This document shows positions 25,265 through 33,814 of a stretch of 64,000 nt of DNA, one piece after another. Source of the stretch: an uncultured Verrucomicrobiota bacterium (GTDB lineage: Bacteria; Verrucomicrobiota; Kiritimatiellia; CAIVKH01); assembly GCA_937996795.1 (NCBI GenBank), contig CALKUH010000030.1:40249-104248 (forward strand). Reading direction: 5' to 3'. Position 1 is the stretch's first letter. Each line of letters begins with the position of its first letter. A program made the translations under genes and the position numbers. The notes beneath the pieces were generated by a model. It did no database searches and was not told the origin of the DNA. It saw nothing but the letters and a program-made list of their open reading frames with translations.

Positions 25265-26266
25265 ATGAAGCAGTACAATGTGTGCGTGGTCGGGATCGGG
25301 GCGGTCGGAACCGAGATGGTGCGGCTGCTGAAGAAGCGCAAGTTTCCGATGAAGTCGCTGACCATCCTCGCGCGCAGCGAGCGCGTCGAGATGATTGACG
25401 GCGAGCCGGTGCAGGTGAAGGTCGCGTCGCCCGAGGCGTTTGCCGGGATGGACTTTGCCTTCTTCGCGGGCACCGAAGGCGCGAAGGGCGCGTCGCAGAC
25501 CCTGGGCTGGGAAGCCGTGAAGCGCGGGTGCGTCGTCATTGATAATGGCGACGATTTCCGCATGGACCCGCGCGTGCCGCTGGTGATTCCCGAGATCAAC
25601 GCGGACGCGTTGAAGGGGCACCAGGGGTTTATCGCGAACCCGAATTGCAGCACCATCATCGCGCTGATGCCGCTCGCGCCGCTGCACAAGGCGGCGAAGA
25701 TCAAGCGCATCGTGGCCAGCACCTACCAGGCGGTGTCCGGCACCGGGGCGCCCGCGGTGAAGGAGCTCGAGGCGCAGGTCAAGGCCTGGGCCGCGGGCCA
25801 GCCGTTGCCGCGCGAGGTCTATCCGCACCAGATTGCGTTCAACGTGTTGCCTTCGGTCGGCTCGTTCAAGGACGACTCGGGCGAGACCACCGAGGAAATC
25901 AAGATGCGCAAGGAAACCCACAAGATCCTCGGCGACGCCTCGATCCGCGTGGGCAACACCTGCGTGCGCGTGCCGGTGGTGAACGGACACAGCATTGCGA
26001 TGAATGTGGAATTCGAGAAGCCGCTCACCGCCGAGCAGGCGCGCGAGCTGCTGCGCCATGCGCCCGGCGTGCAGGTGGTGGACGACCCGAAGGCGGCGCA
26101 ATATCCGATGCCACTACAGGCGAGCGGAAACTATGATGTACTGGTCGGCCGCATCCGCAAGGACCAGAGCACCGACAACGGCCTCGTGCTGTGGTGCTCC
26201 GGCGACAACATCTGGAAGGGCGCCGCCCAGAACGCGATCCAGATCGCGGAAGCGTTGATTCGGTGA
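25265..26266 (+). CDS. asd: Aspartate-semialdehyde dehydrogenase
   Basis: Asd reduces aspartyl phosphate to aspartate semialdehyde, the branch to lysine/diaminopimelate, methionine and threonine. The N-terminal NADP fold is VCVVGIGAVGTEMVRLL, the catalytic Cys is in ANPNCSTIIALMPLAPL, and SSYQAVSGTG-like sequence appears as STYQAVSGTGAPAVKEL. The length is 333 residues. The start ATG 25265 is four bases after leuB. Its TGA lies inside a degenerate heptamer repeat. Confidence 0.96.
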   Translation: MKQYNVCVVGIGAVGTEMVRLLKKRKFPMKSLTILARSERVEMIDGEPVQVKVASPEAFAGMDFAFFAGTEGAKGASQTLGWEAVKRGCVVIDNGDDFRMDPRVPLVIPEINADALKGHQGFIANPNCSTIIALMPLAPLHKAAKIKRIVASTYQAVSGTGAPAVKELEAQVKAWAAGQPLPREVYPHQIAFNVLPSVGSFKDDSGETTEEIKMRKETHKILGDASIRVGNTCVRVPVVNGHSIAMNVEFEKPLTAEQARELLRHAPGVQVVDDPKAAQYPMPLQASGNYDVLVGRIRKDQSTDNGLVLWCSGDNIWKGAAQNAIQIAEALIR

Positions 26267-26317
26267 CCCGTGACCGGTGTCCAGTGACCGGTTACTGATT
26301 ACCGGTGACCGGTCACT
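26262..26317. repeat. Degenerate GGTGACC heptamer array spanning two stop codons
   Basis: Eight consecutive 7-mers follow consensus GGTGACC: ggtgacc, cgtgacc, ggtgtcc, agtgacc, ggttact, gattacc, ggtgacc, ggtcact. The array starts within the final codons of asd (its TGA is at 26264-26266) and reaches through the stop codon of the convergent M50 protease gene (26313-26315). The reverse complement, GGTCACC, appears as a perfect tandem inside leuS at 47.66 kb. Confidence 0.8.
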
Positions 26318-27104
26318 TCTGATACGGCGGCGGGCCGACTTCGACGTCGATGATCTCCGGCGGGCGCGGGCCCGGCGGGGGGCTGTTCCGGAAGATCGAC
26401 AGTGGGTCCACGAAGCCGGCGAACGGATTCATCGGCGGGCGTTCCTGCATCTGCACCACCTGATACTCCGCGGCGGCCGCACGCCACACGACGAAGGCGA
26501 TTACGACGAGGAACAGGTTGTACGCCAGGCCGAGGGCGACGAAGAGCAGGGCGAACACCTTGCCCAGCCGCACGGCGCGACGTGTCGCTTCAAGACGCCC
26601 CACGCGCTTGGACATCCAAGCCCGGTAAACCCGCCCGCCATCCATCGGGAAACAGGGCAGCATGTTGAACACGACCAGCGCCATGTTGATGGATCCGATG
26701 AAGTCCACGGTGAAGACGAGCAGTGGCGAGGCGACCGGCGCCAGCAGGGCGGCCGACGCCCAGCAGATGACGGCGATCAGGAGGCTGACCAGCGGGCCGG
26801 CCAGCGCGATGACCAGTTCATCGTTTGCCCGGCGCGGAGCGCGCGCGAGCATGGCGACGCCGCCGATCGGCGTGAGCACGATCTGCTGGACGGGATAGCC
26901 GCGGCCGCGCGCGCTCAACGCGTGGCCGAGTTCATGGAGCGCGACGCAGGCAAACACGGCGACGGCCATGAAGAGCCCCCACCACAGCGAGGCGATCTGC
27001 GCATTTTCGGCGATCCGCTGCGCGATAAAGGGCAGCAGGATCATCGTCCAATGCAGCTTCAGCGGAATGCCGTAGGGCCGCGCGATCTGGAATCCACCAA
27101 ACAT
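26313..27104 (-). CDS. Site-2 protease-like M50 metallopeptidase
   Basis: This is a membrane-embedded zinc protease of the S2P/M50 family, which typically cuts membrane-bound regulators. The zinc site is VALHELGHALSA (~residue 65) and the third ligand is in NMLPCFPMDGGRVYRAW. Several hydrophobic spans flank them. The C-terminus is a cytoplasmic Pro-rich tail. I chose ATG 27104 (MFGGFQIARPYGIPL), giving 263 residues; a start seven codons upstream is possible. No PDZ or CBS domain is seen. The target is unknown. Confidence 0.87.
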   Translation of the reverse strand: MFGGFQIARPYGIPLKLHWTMILLPFIAQRIAENAQIASLWWGLFMAVAVFACVALHELGHALSARGRGYPVQQIVLTPIGGVAMLARAPRRANDELVIALAGPLVSLLIAVICWASAALLAPVASPLLVFTVDFIGSINMALVVFNMLPCFPMDGGRVYRAWMSKRVGRLEATRRAVRLGKVFALLFVALGLAYNLFLVVIAFVVWRAAAAEYQVVQMQERPPMNPFAGFVDPLSIFRNSPPPGPRPPEIIDVEVGPPPYQK

Positions 27105-27223
27105 GCGCCCACGATACATCAACAAGCGCCGTTATGACCAATGCCCATTTCGACGGCTTCTCCGCGCTTGCCTTGGTCCGTCGCCGTGGTAGCGTATCGC
27201 ACGGTCAACCCTTTGGAGGAGGA

Positions 27224-28201
27224 ATGCCTGTGAAATTGCGTCTGGTCTCGATCCTGTCCGTTGCCGCGCTGTCGTTCGGTGCCATGCCCGCCCACGCGTT
27301 GTGGGGGACCGGCACCAAAACCGAGTCGGGAAATGCCGACATGAAACTCGGCGAATACAAGGGCCTGAAGCACGCGATCGGCGTGAAGGGTTTCAAAAAC
27401 GAGGCCGGTTGGAGCGGCTCGTGGGAACTCGGCGACAATCTCACCGTCATGCTCGAATCCGCGCTGTTTGACTCCGGCCGTTTCGTGGTGGTCCAGCGCG
27501 AACAGCTCAAGGACGTGATTGCCGAGCAGGATCTCGCCGCCAGCGGCCGCACCGCGGCCGCGAAGAAGGTGGCGCAGACGGGCAAGATCCGTCCCGCCAA
27601 GTACCTGGCATCGGGCGCGATCACGGAGGCGCAGGAGAACACCTCCGGCAGCGACGGCGGCATCAACATCAAGGGCTTCCGACTCGGCGGCGGCAAGAGC
27701 AGCGCGACGATCACCGCGATCATTACGCTGACCGACACGACGACGGGCGAAATCGTGGCCAAGGAGCGCGTGGTGGGCAAGGCGGGCAGCGTGGGGCTGC
27801 GCGTGGGCTACAGCGGCGCCATTGGCGGCGACTTGGGCGGATTCACGAAAACGCCGATTGGCGAGGCCGCGCAGGACGTGATCAACCAGGCGGTCGCGTT
27901 CATGGCGAAGAAGATGGAAGAGTTTCCGTTTGAAGGCAATGTGGTGAAGGTGCAGCCCAACGGCCAAGTCATCATCAATCGCGGGTCTGAGTTCGGCGTT
28001 GAAGTTGGCCAGGAGCTCGTGATGGTGGAGGAAGGCGAACAGCTCATTGATCCGGGCAGCGGCGAATTGCTCGGCACCGAGGAGGGCGAGGAAATCGGCA
28101 GCCTCAAGGTGGCCAAGGTGATGGAGAAGGTCAGCTACGCCACGGTGACCTCGGGCGAAGCGAATCCTGAACCCAACACGATCGTCAAAGCGAAGCAATA
28201 A
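27224..28201 (+). CDS. CsgG-family secreted protein
   Basis: The 325-residue protein begins with a signal peptide (KLRLVSILSVAALSFGAMPA, cleavage likely after AHA). The body matches the CsgG/HfaB fold: NLTVMLESALFDSGRFVVV, then REQLKDVIAEQDL, and AKYLASGAITEAQEN. CsgG forms an outer-membrane pore for curli export, and it is a lipoprotein; this protein lacks a lipobox Cys. No other curli gene is nearby, so a different CsgG-like role is likely. A strong GGAGGAGG precedes ATG 27224. Confidence 0.85.
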   Translation: MPVKLRLVSILSVAALSFGAMPAHALWGTGTKTESGNADMKLGEYKGLKHAIGVKGFKNEAGWSGSWELGDNLTVMLESALFDSGRFVVVQREQLKDVIAEQDLAASGRTAAAKKVAQTGKIRPAKYLASGAITEAQENTSGSDGGINIKGFRLGGGKSSATITAIITLTDTTTGEIVAKERVVGKAGSVGLRVGYSGAIGGDLGGFTKTPIGEAAQDVINQAVAFMAKKMEEFPFEGNVVKVQPNGQVIINRGSEFGVEVGQELVMVEEGEQLIDPGSGELLGTEEGEEIGSLKVAKVMEKVSYATVTSGEANPEPNTIVKAKQ

Positions 28202-28206
28202 CCGCG

Positions 28207-30354
28207 TTATTCTTCTGTAGGCGCCTCGGTGGCGTCTGCATCCCAATCGACGACCGGTAACTCGGTCGTCGATTGTTTTTTAAGCGCATCGGCTTTCTCG
28301 CGCAGCGGTTCGAGATCAACACCGTTGCGGATGAGCTTCGCGCCCACCTTTTCGTTGGTCGGATCGAGAATGAAGGACTTGGTCCACCAATCGATGGCCT
28401 CCTCGATGACATCGAGTTTCTCGTAGATATCGCCCAGATGGTCCGTGAGGGTGGGATCGTCGGGCAGGAGGGCGATAGCGCGCTCAATCTCGTCGCGCGC
28501 TTCAATGTAGCGTCCCTGCATGAAATAGATCCAGCCGCGCGTGTCGATGAACGCCGGGTTGTTCGGGCGCAGTTCAAGGGCCTTGTTGATCAGTTCGAGG
28601 CCTTGTTCCAGCTCAAGCCCGCGTTCCGCCCACATGTAGGCGAGGTAGTTCATCGCGTCCACGTAGGCATTAAAGTCCTCGCGCTGGGCGGGATTGGGCT
28701 TCAGGGCGATGCATTTTTTGAACAGCTCCGCCGCGCGGTCGATCTGGCCGTCCCGTTCACAGGCCGCGCCGTACCAGAAGTAGAAGGACGCGGAAAGGGC
28801 TTGCGCTTCCGCATCGGTGGCGCGGGCCAGGTCCTCGGCCTTCACGAAGGCGGCGATGGCGTCGGGGTACCGTTTCGCGTAGCTGTTCAGCAGGCCGAGG
28901 GCGACCCAGAGCGCCGGATTGTCGCTGGTTTGCTCCGTCAGGTTGCGCAGGACCTGGATGCCGCTTTCCATGTGGCGTTCGTCGTCTTCGCGGATCAACA
29001 CGCGGACGAAGGTGTCCAGGCTCCGCTCATCGGACTCGAAGGCCTCCATCAGCCGGCGGCCCGCCTCGTCGAGGCGGCTGGCCAGCAGGTTGGCGACGAC
29101 ATGGCTGATGGCGAAATGGGGTGTGAGCGGCGCGCGATCGCCCTCGCGCATGAGTTCGGCGGCGCGATCGAAATGGGGCAGGGCGGCGGGTGCATTCGTC
29201 TTGCTCAGCTCAATAAACGCAAGCATTTCGTGGAAATACGGCTGGTCGGGCATGCGCGCGATGGCATCGGCAAACAGCGCTTCCGCATCCCCGGCGCGGT
29301 TCTGGGCCGCGAGCAGAAGGCCGAGTCGCAGCAGGGGCGCGGGATCGGCGGGGGCGAGTTCAGCGGCGCGGCGGTAGGCCGCCTCCGCCGCCTCCGTCTT
29401 TCCGGCCTGCTCGCTCAGGTGACCGAGCGTGAGAAGCCGGGGTGCGTTGGTCGGCGCCTTCTCGACCAGGCGCTCCATCGCCGCGAGCAGCGCGGGGAGA
29501 TCTTCGGGCGTGAACAGCCCCGCCAACTGGCGCTGGCGCCACCGGTCTTCCCGCTGCGAGAGGGCGGCGACCTGCTCGAGGGTTTCGAGCGCCGCGTCGT
29601 ACTGGCCGGCCAGCTTGTTCAGGAGGGCCACCTGCGTGAGCAGGGCTTCGTCGCGCGGTTCATGCTCCAGCACGGACGCCAGATCCTTGAGGGCGGCGGA
29701 GGCCTCCTTCGCGACCGCCGCAGGCGAGGATTGCTGGGCGGCCCGTCGAACCAACAGCTCCCCCAGCATGCGGGCGATGTCGTGGCGTTCGTCCGCCTTC
29801 TTGAGTCCCTGCCGCAGGGTCTGGACGGCGCCCTCCACATCCTCCAGGCGCACGAGCAGCGCCGCCTTCTCCAGGTACGGCAGCGCATTCCCGGGGGCGA
29901 CCTTGATGGCCCGGTCGAAAAAGGGCAGGGCCTCCTCCGGCTGCCCGGTGATGCGCAGGACGAAGGCGGCCCAGAGCTGGGCGCGATCGGATTGTGGCCG
30001 ACGCTCCGCGAGCCGCTGCATGACCGCGCGCGCCTGTTCCGGCTTCTGTTCGCGGATGTAGCCCAACGCCACGCGGAACTGGAGTTCCTCGTTGTCCGGC
30101 GCCAGCTCCGCGGCGCGCACGAAGTTGGTGAACGCCTCGGCGCCCTGGCGGTTCCACTCCTGGCTGACGGCCAGTCCGTAGTACGCCAGTGCCGAAGCAC
30201 GCGCCGATACATCGCCGGAAGGCGACGAGACCGCGGAGGATTCCGGCGGTTCCATGCGAGGTCCACGCGACGTTGAACAGGCGTTCAACCCCAGCAGCAG
30301 GCACACCACAAGCGTGTGCCGGACCTTGTGCGGCCGACCTTTCACATAAACCAC
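28207..30354 (-). CDS. TPR-repeat lipoprotein
   Basis: This 715-residue protein starts with a lipoprotein signal (VVCLLLGLNAC, lipid Cys near residue 26) and then consists of many tetratricopeptide repeats, for example AFTNFVRAAELAPDNEELQF, AYRRAAELAPADPAPLLRLG and NKALELRPNNPAFIDTRGWI. It is likely anchored to a membrane on the periplasmic side as a scaffold. The C-terminal repeats resemble those of large PVC and proteobacterial TPR lipoproteins. The start may be GTG 30354 or GTG 30345. Its stop overlaps a small palindrome with the stop of the CsgG-like gene. Confidence 0.88.
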   Translation of the reverse strand: MVYVKGRPHKVRHTLVVCLLLGLNACSTSRGPRMEPPESSAVSSPSGDVSARASALAYYGLAVSQEWNRQGAEAFTNFVRAAELAPDNEELQFRVALGYIREQKPEQARAVMQRLAERRPQSDRAQLWAAFVLRITGQPEEALPFFDRAIKVAPGNALPYLEKAALLVRLEDVEGAVQTLRQGLKKADERHDIARMLGELLVRRAAQQSSPAAVAKEASAALKDLASVLEHEPRDEALLTQVALLNKLAGQYDAALETLEQVAALSQREDRWRQRQLAGLFTPEDLPALLAAMERLVEKAPTNAPRLLTLGHLSEQAGKTEAAEAAYRRAAELAPADPAPLLRLGLLLAAQNRAGDAEALFADAIARMPDQPYFHEMLAFIELSKTNAPAALPHFDRAAELMREGDRAPLTPHFAISHVVANLLASRLDEAGRRLMEAFESDERSLDTFVRVLIREDDERHMESGIQVLRNLTEQTSDNPALWVALGLLNSYAKRYPDAIAAFVKAEDLARATDAEAQALSASFYFWYGAACERDGQIDRAAELFKKCIALKPNPAQREDFNAYVDAMNYLAYMWAERGLELEQGLELINKALELRPNNPAFIDTRGWIYFMQGRYIEARDEIERAIALLPDDPTLTDHLGDIYEKLDVIEEAIDWWTKSFILDPTNEKVGAKLIRNGVDLEPLREKADALKKQSTTELPVVDWDADATEAPTEE

Positions 30355-30372
30355 GGCTATCGGACGGAGCGT

Positions 30373-30471
30373 TTAGCCCCAGGAACGTTTTTTATGACGG
30401 GAGAGACGCAAGCGTTTGCGGCGTTTGTGCTTGGCCATCTTCTTGCGACGCTTCTTTTTTACGGAACCCAT
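30373..30471 (-). CDS. bS22-like/AURKAIP1-COX24 small basic ribosomal protein
   Basis: A 32-residue ORF encodes a very basic peptide beginning MGSVKKKRRKKMAKHKRRKR and ending RLSRHKKRSWG. This matches the AURKAIP1/COX24 family, whose actinobacterial members (bS22) start MGSVIKKRRKRM and are structural components of the small ribosomal subunit. A GAGG ribosome-binding site precedes the ATG at 30471. It lies between hisG and the TPR lipoprotein on the same strand. It is too short for most gene callers. Confidence 0.85.
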   Translation of the reverse strand: MGSVKKKRRKKMAKHKRRKRLRLSRHKKRSWG

Positions 30472-30512
30472 ATGTGCCTCTTTGGACCCTTCAACCCTGC
30501 AAACTGTTCAGC

Positions 30513-31394
30513 TTACGGGACTACTTTGTTCAAGGAAAGTTCAATGATGCCTTCCGCGCCCGCCGCTTTCAGCGAGGGAATCAGGCGTCGGACCACCGGC
30601 TCATCCACGACGGATTCGACGGCATACCAGCCGGAGCCACTCAGGTTCGTGACCGATGGGGCGTGCAGCGCGGGCAGCAGCTTGGTCACAGCCTCCAGGT
30701 TCGCCTGCTCGACGTTCAGTTTGAGCAGCACCTTGGTCTCCGCCGCCAGCGCGCCCTTCAGCAGCATCGCGATGTTTTCAATCTTCTGGCGCTTCCAGTC
30801 GTTCTGCCACGCGGTCTTGTTCGCGATGAAGCGGGTGGTGGACTCCAGGATCGTCTCGACAATGCGCAGGTTGTTCGCGCGCAGCGAGGAGCCCGTCTCG
30901 GTGATCTCCACAATCGCGTCGACCAGTTCCGGCGCCTTTACCTCGGTGGCGCCCCAGGAGAATTCGACCTCGGCCTTGACGTTGTTTCGCTCGAGATACT
31001 GGCGCGTCAGGCCCACCGCCTCCGTCGCGATCCGTTTGCCCTGCAGGTCCTTCACGGACTGGATGGGCGAGTTGTTCGGGACCGCGAGCACCCAGCGGAC
31101 CGGGCGCAGGCCCTGTTTCGCATAGACGAGGTTCGCGACCTCATGGACATCGGACTTGTTCTCGGTGATCCAGTCGTACCCCGTCAGCCCGGCATCCAGC
31201 ACGCCCTGTTCGACATAGCGGCTGATTTCCTGTGCGCGGATCAGGCGCGCCTCGATCTCGGGATCATCCACGCTGGGCATGTACGAACGGGAACCCGCGG
31301 AGATGGTGAACCCCGCTTTTTTCATCATTGCGAACGTGGAGTCCTGCAAGCTGCCCTTCGGCAACCCCAGCACGATTTTATTTCCTGAGCCCAT
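30513..31394 (-). CDS. hisG: ATP phosphoribosyltransferase, long form
   Basis: HisG catalyses the first step of histidine synthesis and is feedback-inhibited by histidine. The 293-residue length is that of the long form with a C-terminal ACT-like regulatory domain, so HisZ is not required. Motifs include IVLGLPKGSLQDSTFAMM, DAGLTGYDWI, and the PRPP loop in AIVEITETGSSLRANNLRIV. It starts at ATG 31394. No other his gene lies within the window. Confidence 0.95.
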   Translation of the reverse strand: MGSGNKIVLGLPKGSLQDSTFAMMKKAGFTISAGSRSYMPSVDDPEIEARLIRAQEISRYVEQGVLDAGLTGYDWITENKSDVHEVANLVYAKQGLRPVRWVLAVPNNSPIQSVKDLQGKRIATEAVGLTRQYLERNNVKAEVEFSWGATEVKAPELVDAIVEITETGSSLRANNLRIVETILESTTRFIANKTAWQNDWKRQKIENIAMLLKGALAAETKVLLKLNVEQANLEAVTKLLPALHAPSVTNLSGSGWYAVESVVDEPVVRRLIPSLKAAGAEGIIELSLNKVVP

Positions 31395-31490
31395 GTCGGT
31401 TTCCTTCGCTGAACAAGCGCGCCAAGCTATCGCAACGCCTCCCGTCTCGCAACGGGAATCGCATGGGTTCCTTACTTTTTGCGCCCGCGG

Positions 31491-32378
31491 CTAGGGGCGT
31501 ACATCCGTCGTCGTGCCGATGATGCGGCAATGGACTTCGCGGGGCTGGTCAGCCAGTCCCTCGTAGACGGCGGTCAGGCGTGTCGGGTTGAGGATGGGAC
31601 GGGGTGGTGTGAGCGAGCCCAGCGAGAGGAGGTCGCCCGGTTTCAGGACGTGGCCACGCGCGCGCACCTCGTCCCGAATCCAGCGCACGGCCTCCACGGG
31701 GTGCCCCAACAGCGCCTGCGCATGGCCTTCGCCCCAGAGGTGTCCGCTCTCATCGCGGAGGACAACGCGCAACGTACCCAGGCGAGCGAGCGCGGCATCC
31801 GCGTCATCCGGCAGCGGGATGACGCCGCCGAGGACCCCGGCGCGGGCGCCGGCATTCAGCGCGGTCAGGGCGGGGGCATCCGGCTGGACGCCGGCGGAAA
31901 ACAGGCCATCGGCCAGTTCGATAAAGGGAATGGCGGCGTCAAGCGCTCCGACCAATTCCCGGTCGGTTTGCGCCTCGTTGATGCGGGCGTCGTGCACGCG
32001 GACCAGCAGATCGGCTTCTGCGAGGGGAACCGCCGCGGCGGCCATCGACCACTCCGCGCCGTCCGGCAGCAGCATGTTGACCAGCAGGACGCCGAGCAGG
32101 GGGTGGTTCACCCCGAAGCGTTGTTGGGCCGCCGGGTTTGTCAGGGCCGCCTTGTAGCCGGCGCGAGCCCCCCCGTCGGGCGCCAGCGCGGCGACAAACG
32201 CCTCCTGAAAAGCAACGGCCTCGGACAGATCGTGCACCAGCGGCGGCGTCATCGGCCGGCCTGCGCGCCACGCGATGGCGGCCGCCTCTGGCCCCGGTTC
32301 GGCGCGAAGGGTTGCGGCGGCGCCCGTCAGCAGGATGATCAACGCCAGCCGGCGCGCGGCCCGGTCACGCCGTTGCAT
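31491..32378 (-). CDS. 2-keto-4-pentenoate hydratase-like protein with signal peptide
   Basis: The 295-residue protein resembles MhpD/4-oxalocrotonate decarboxylase of the fumarylacetoacetase superfamily: AGYKAALTNPAAQQRFGV, GVLLVNMLLP, the acidic metal motif region PLAEADLLVRV and FIELADGLF. Unlike cytoplasmic relatives it begins with a hydrophobic signal (RRLALIILLTGAAATLRAEP), so it may be exported. I chose ATG 32378. It overlaps the dUTPase gene by 14 bases and is probably co-transcribed. The substrate is unknown. Confidence 0.75.
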   Translation of the reverse strand: MQRRDRAARRLALIILLTGAAATLRAEPGPEAAAIAWRAGRPMTPPLVHDLSEAVAFQEAFVAALAPDGGARAGYKAALTNPAAQQRFGVNHPLLGVLLVNMLLPDGAEWSMAAAAVPLAEADLLVRVHDARINEAQTDRELVGALDAAIPFIELADGLFSAGVQPDAPALTALNAGARAGVLGGVIPLPDDADAALARLGTLRVVLRDESGHLWGEGHAQALLGHPVEAVRWIRDEVRARGHVLKPGDLLSLGSLTPPRPILNPTRLTAVYEGLADQPREVHCRIIGTTTDVRP

Positions 32379-32769
32379 CGCCGCGCCCGACCGCCTTGTT
32401 GTCGGATTCGTCCTTCGTGTGGTAGCCGGTGTCCTGGCGCTGCAGGTTGACCTTGTTCTTGTCCCGGTAGTAGTTGAAGACGTCATCCGCCGACATGCCG
32501 AGGATCTCCGCGACGGAGATCAAAAAGTGGAACAGGTCCACCACTTCGACGCGCGCATTCTGCAGGTCGAATTTCTGGTATTTTGCCCACCACTTCCACG
32601 GGATGCTGTCCGTCAGCTCCGCGATTTCCTGCGACATGGCGCGGCAGTAGTTCAGCACCCATTTTTGCTGCTCCTCCGCGGACATCTGGGAGGATTCCCG
32701 CACCCCGATGCGCTCGTTGAGCGCCGCCTGCATCCGAAACATTTCCCGCAACATATCCGCGTCCGGCAT
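32365..32769 (-). CDS. Dimeric dUTPase-like pyrophosphatase
   Basis: The 134-residue protein is all-helical and fits the MazG/dUTPase-2 superfamily, which hydrolyses dUTP or related nucleotides. The metal-binding acidic motifs are in AMSQEIAELTDSIPWKWWAK and NARVEVVDLFHFLISVAEIL, followed by NYYRDKNKVNLQRQDTGY. I chose ATG 32769, preceded by AGGAGG, over longer in-frame starts. It is divergent from trxB with a 121-base intergenic gap. Confidence 0.85.
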   Translation of the reverse strand: MPDADMLREMFRMQAALNERIGVRESSQMSAEEQQKWVLNYCRAMSQEIAELTDSIPWKWWAKYQKFDLQNARVEVVDLFHFLISVAEILGMSADDVFNYYRDKNKVNLQRQDTGYHTKDESDNKAVGRGDATA

Positions 32770-32890
32770 GATGTCCTCCTCGCGCCACCTGATGGCGTGC
32801 AGAGGATAGGGGATGTAAAAAAGTGCGTCAATTGAGGTCTGGCATCCGCGACTGATTCTGGTACACAAGAAGCCTCGAACGGAGATTGTC

Positions 32891-33814
32891 ATGGAAGATG
32901 TGATCATTTTGGGCACGGGAGCGGCCGGACTCACGGCGGCCATCTATGCGGCGCGCGCGAACCTGAATCCGCTGGTGCTGGACGGCTTGCAGCCGGGCGG
33001 GCAGTTGACCACGACCACGGAAGTCGAGAATTTCCCCGGCTTCCCCGAAGGCGTCGACGGCACCGAGTTGATGAACCGGATGCGCGCCCAGGCCGAGCGC
33101 TTTGGTGCCCGCTTCCAGTACAACCTCGTCGAGAAGGCCGATTTTTCCGGATCGCCGCTGAAGCTTGTACTCGACGACGGCAAGACGCTGGAAACGCGCA
33201 CCCTCATCATTGCCACCGGCGCCAGTGCCAAATATGTCGGTCTGCCGAACGAGCAGAAGCTCATCGGCCGCGGCGTGACCTCCTGCGCGACGTGCGACGG
33301 CGCGTTCTACAAGAACGTGCCCGTGGCGGTCGTGGGCGGGGGCGACACCGCGATGGAGGAGGCCAATTTCCTCACGCGCTTCGCGTCCACCGTGTATCTC
33401 ATCCACCGCCGCCATGAGTTCCGCGCCTCCAAGATCATGTCGCAGCGCGCGCTGGAGAACCCGAAGATCAAGGTGATCTGGAACACCGTGGTCGAGGACG
33501 TATTGGACGTGGCGAAAAACGAGGTCACCGGGCTGAAGCTGAAAAACGTGAAGACCGGGGAGACGTCCCTCCTGGACGTCAAAGCCCTGTTCGTCGCCAT
33601 CGGGCACCAGCCGAACACGGCGCCCTTCACGGGGTTGCTGACGATGGACGAGCGCGGCTACCTGATCACCACGAACACGCGCACGAATGTGCCCGGCGTG
33701 TTCGCCGCCGGCGACGTGCAGGATCCGAACTATCGCCAGGCTATTACCGCCGCGGGCTCCGGCTGCATGGCCGCGCTTGAGGCGGAGCGTTTTCTTGAAG
33801 CCCAGGGACACTAA
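32891..33814 (+). CDS. trxB: Thioredoxin reductase
   Basis: TrxB reduces thioredoxin with NADPH through FAD and a redox disulfide. The FAD-binding start is VIILGTGAAGLTAAIYAARA, the active-site motif is CATCDG (~residue 135), the NADPH region follows with VVGGGDTAMEEANFLTRFA, and the C-terminal FAD motif FAAGDVQDPNYRQAITAAG is intact. The 307 residues are standard. The ABC exporter gene starts on the base after its stop. Confidence 0.96.
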   Translation: MEDVIILGTGAAGLTAAIYAARANLNPLVLDGLQPGGQLTTTTEVENFPGFPEGVDGTELMNRMRAQAERFGARFQYNLVEKADFSGSPLKLVLDDGKTLETRTLIIATGASAKYVGLPNEQKLIGRGVTSCATCDGAFYKNVPVAVVGGGDTAMEEANFLTRFASTVYLIHRRHEFRASKIMSQRALENPKIKVIWNTVVEDVLDVAKNEVTGLKLKNVKTGETSLLDVKALFVAIGHQPNTAPFTGLLTMDERGYLITTNTRTNVPGVFAAGDVQDPNYRQAITAAGSGCMAALEAERFLEAQGH

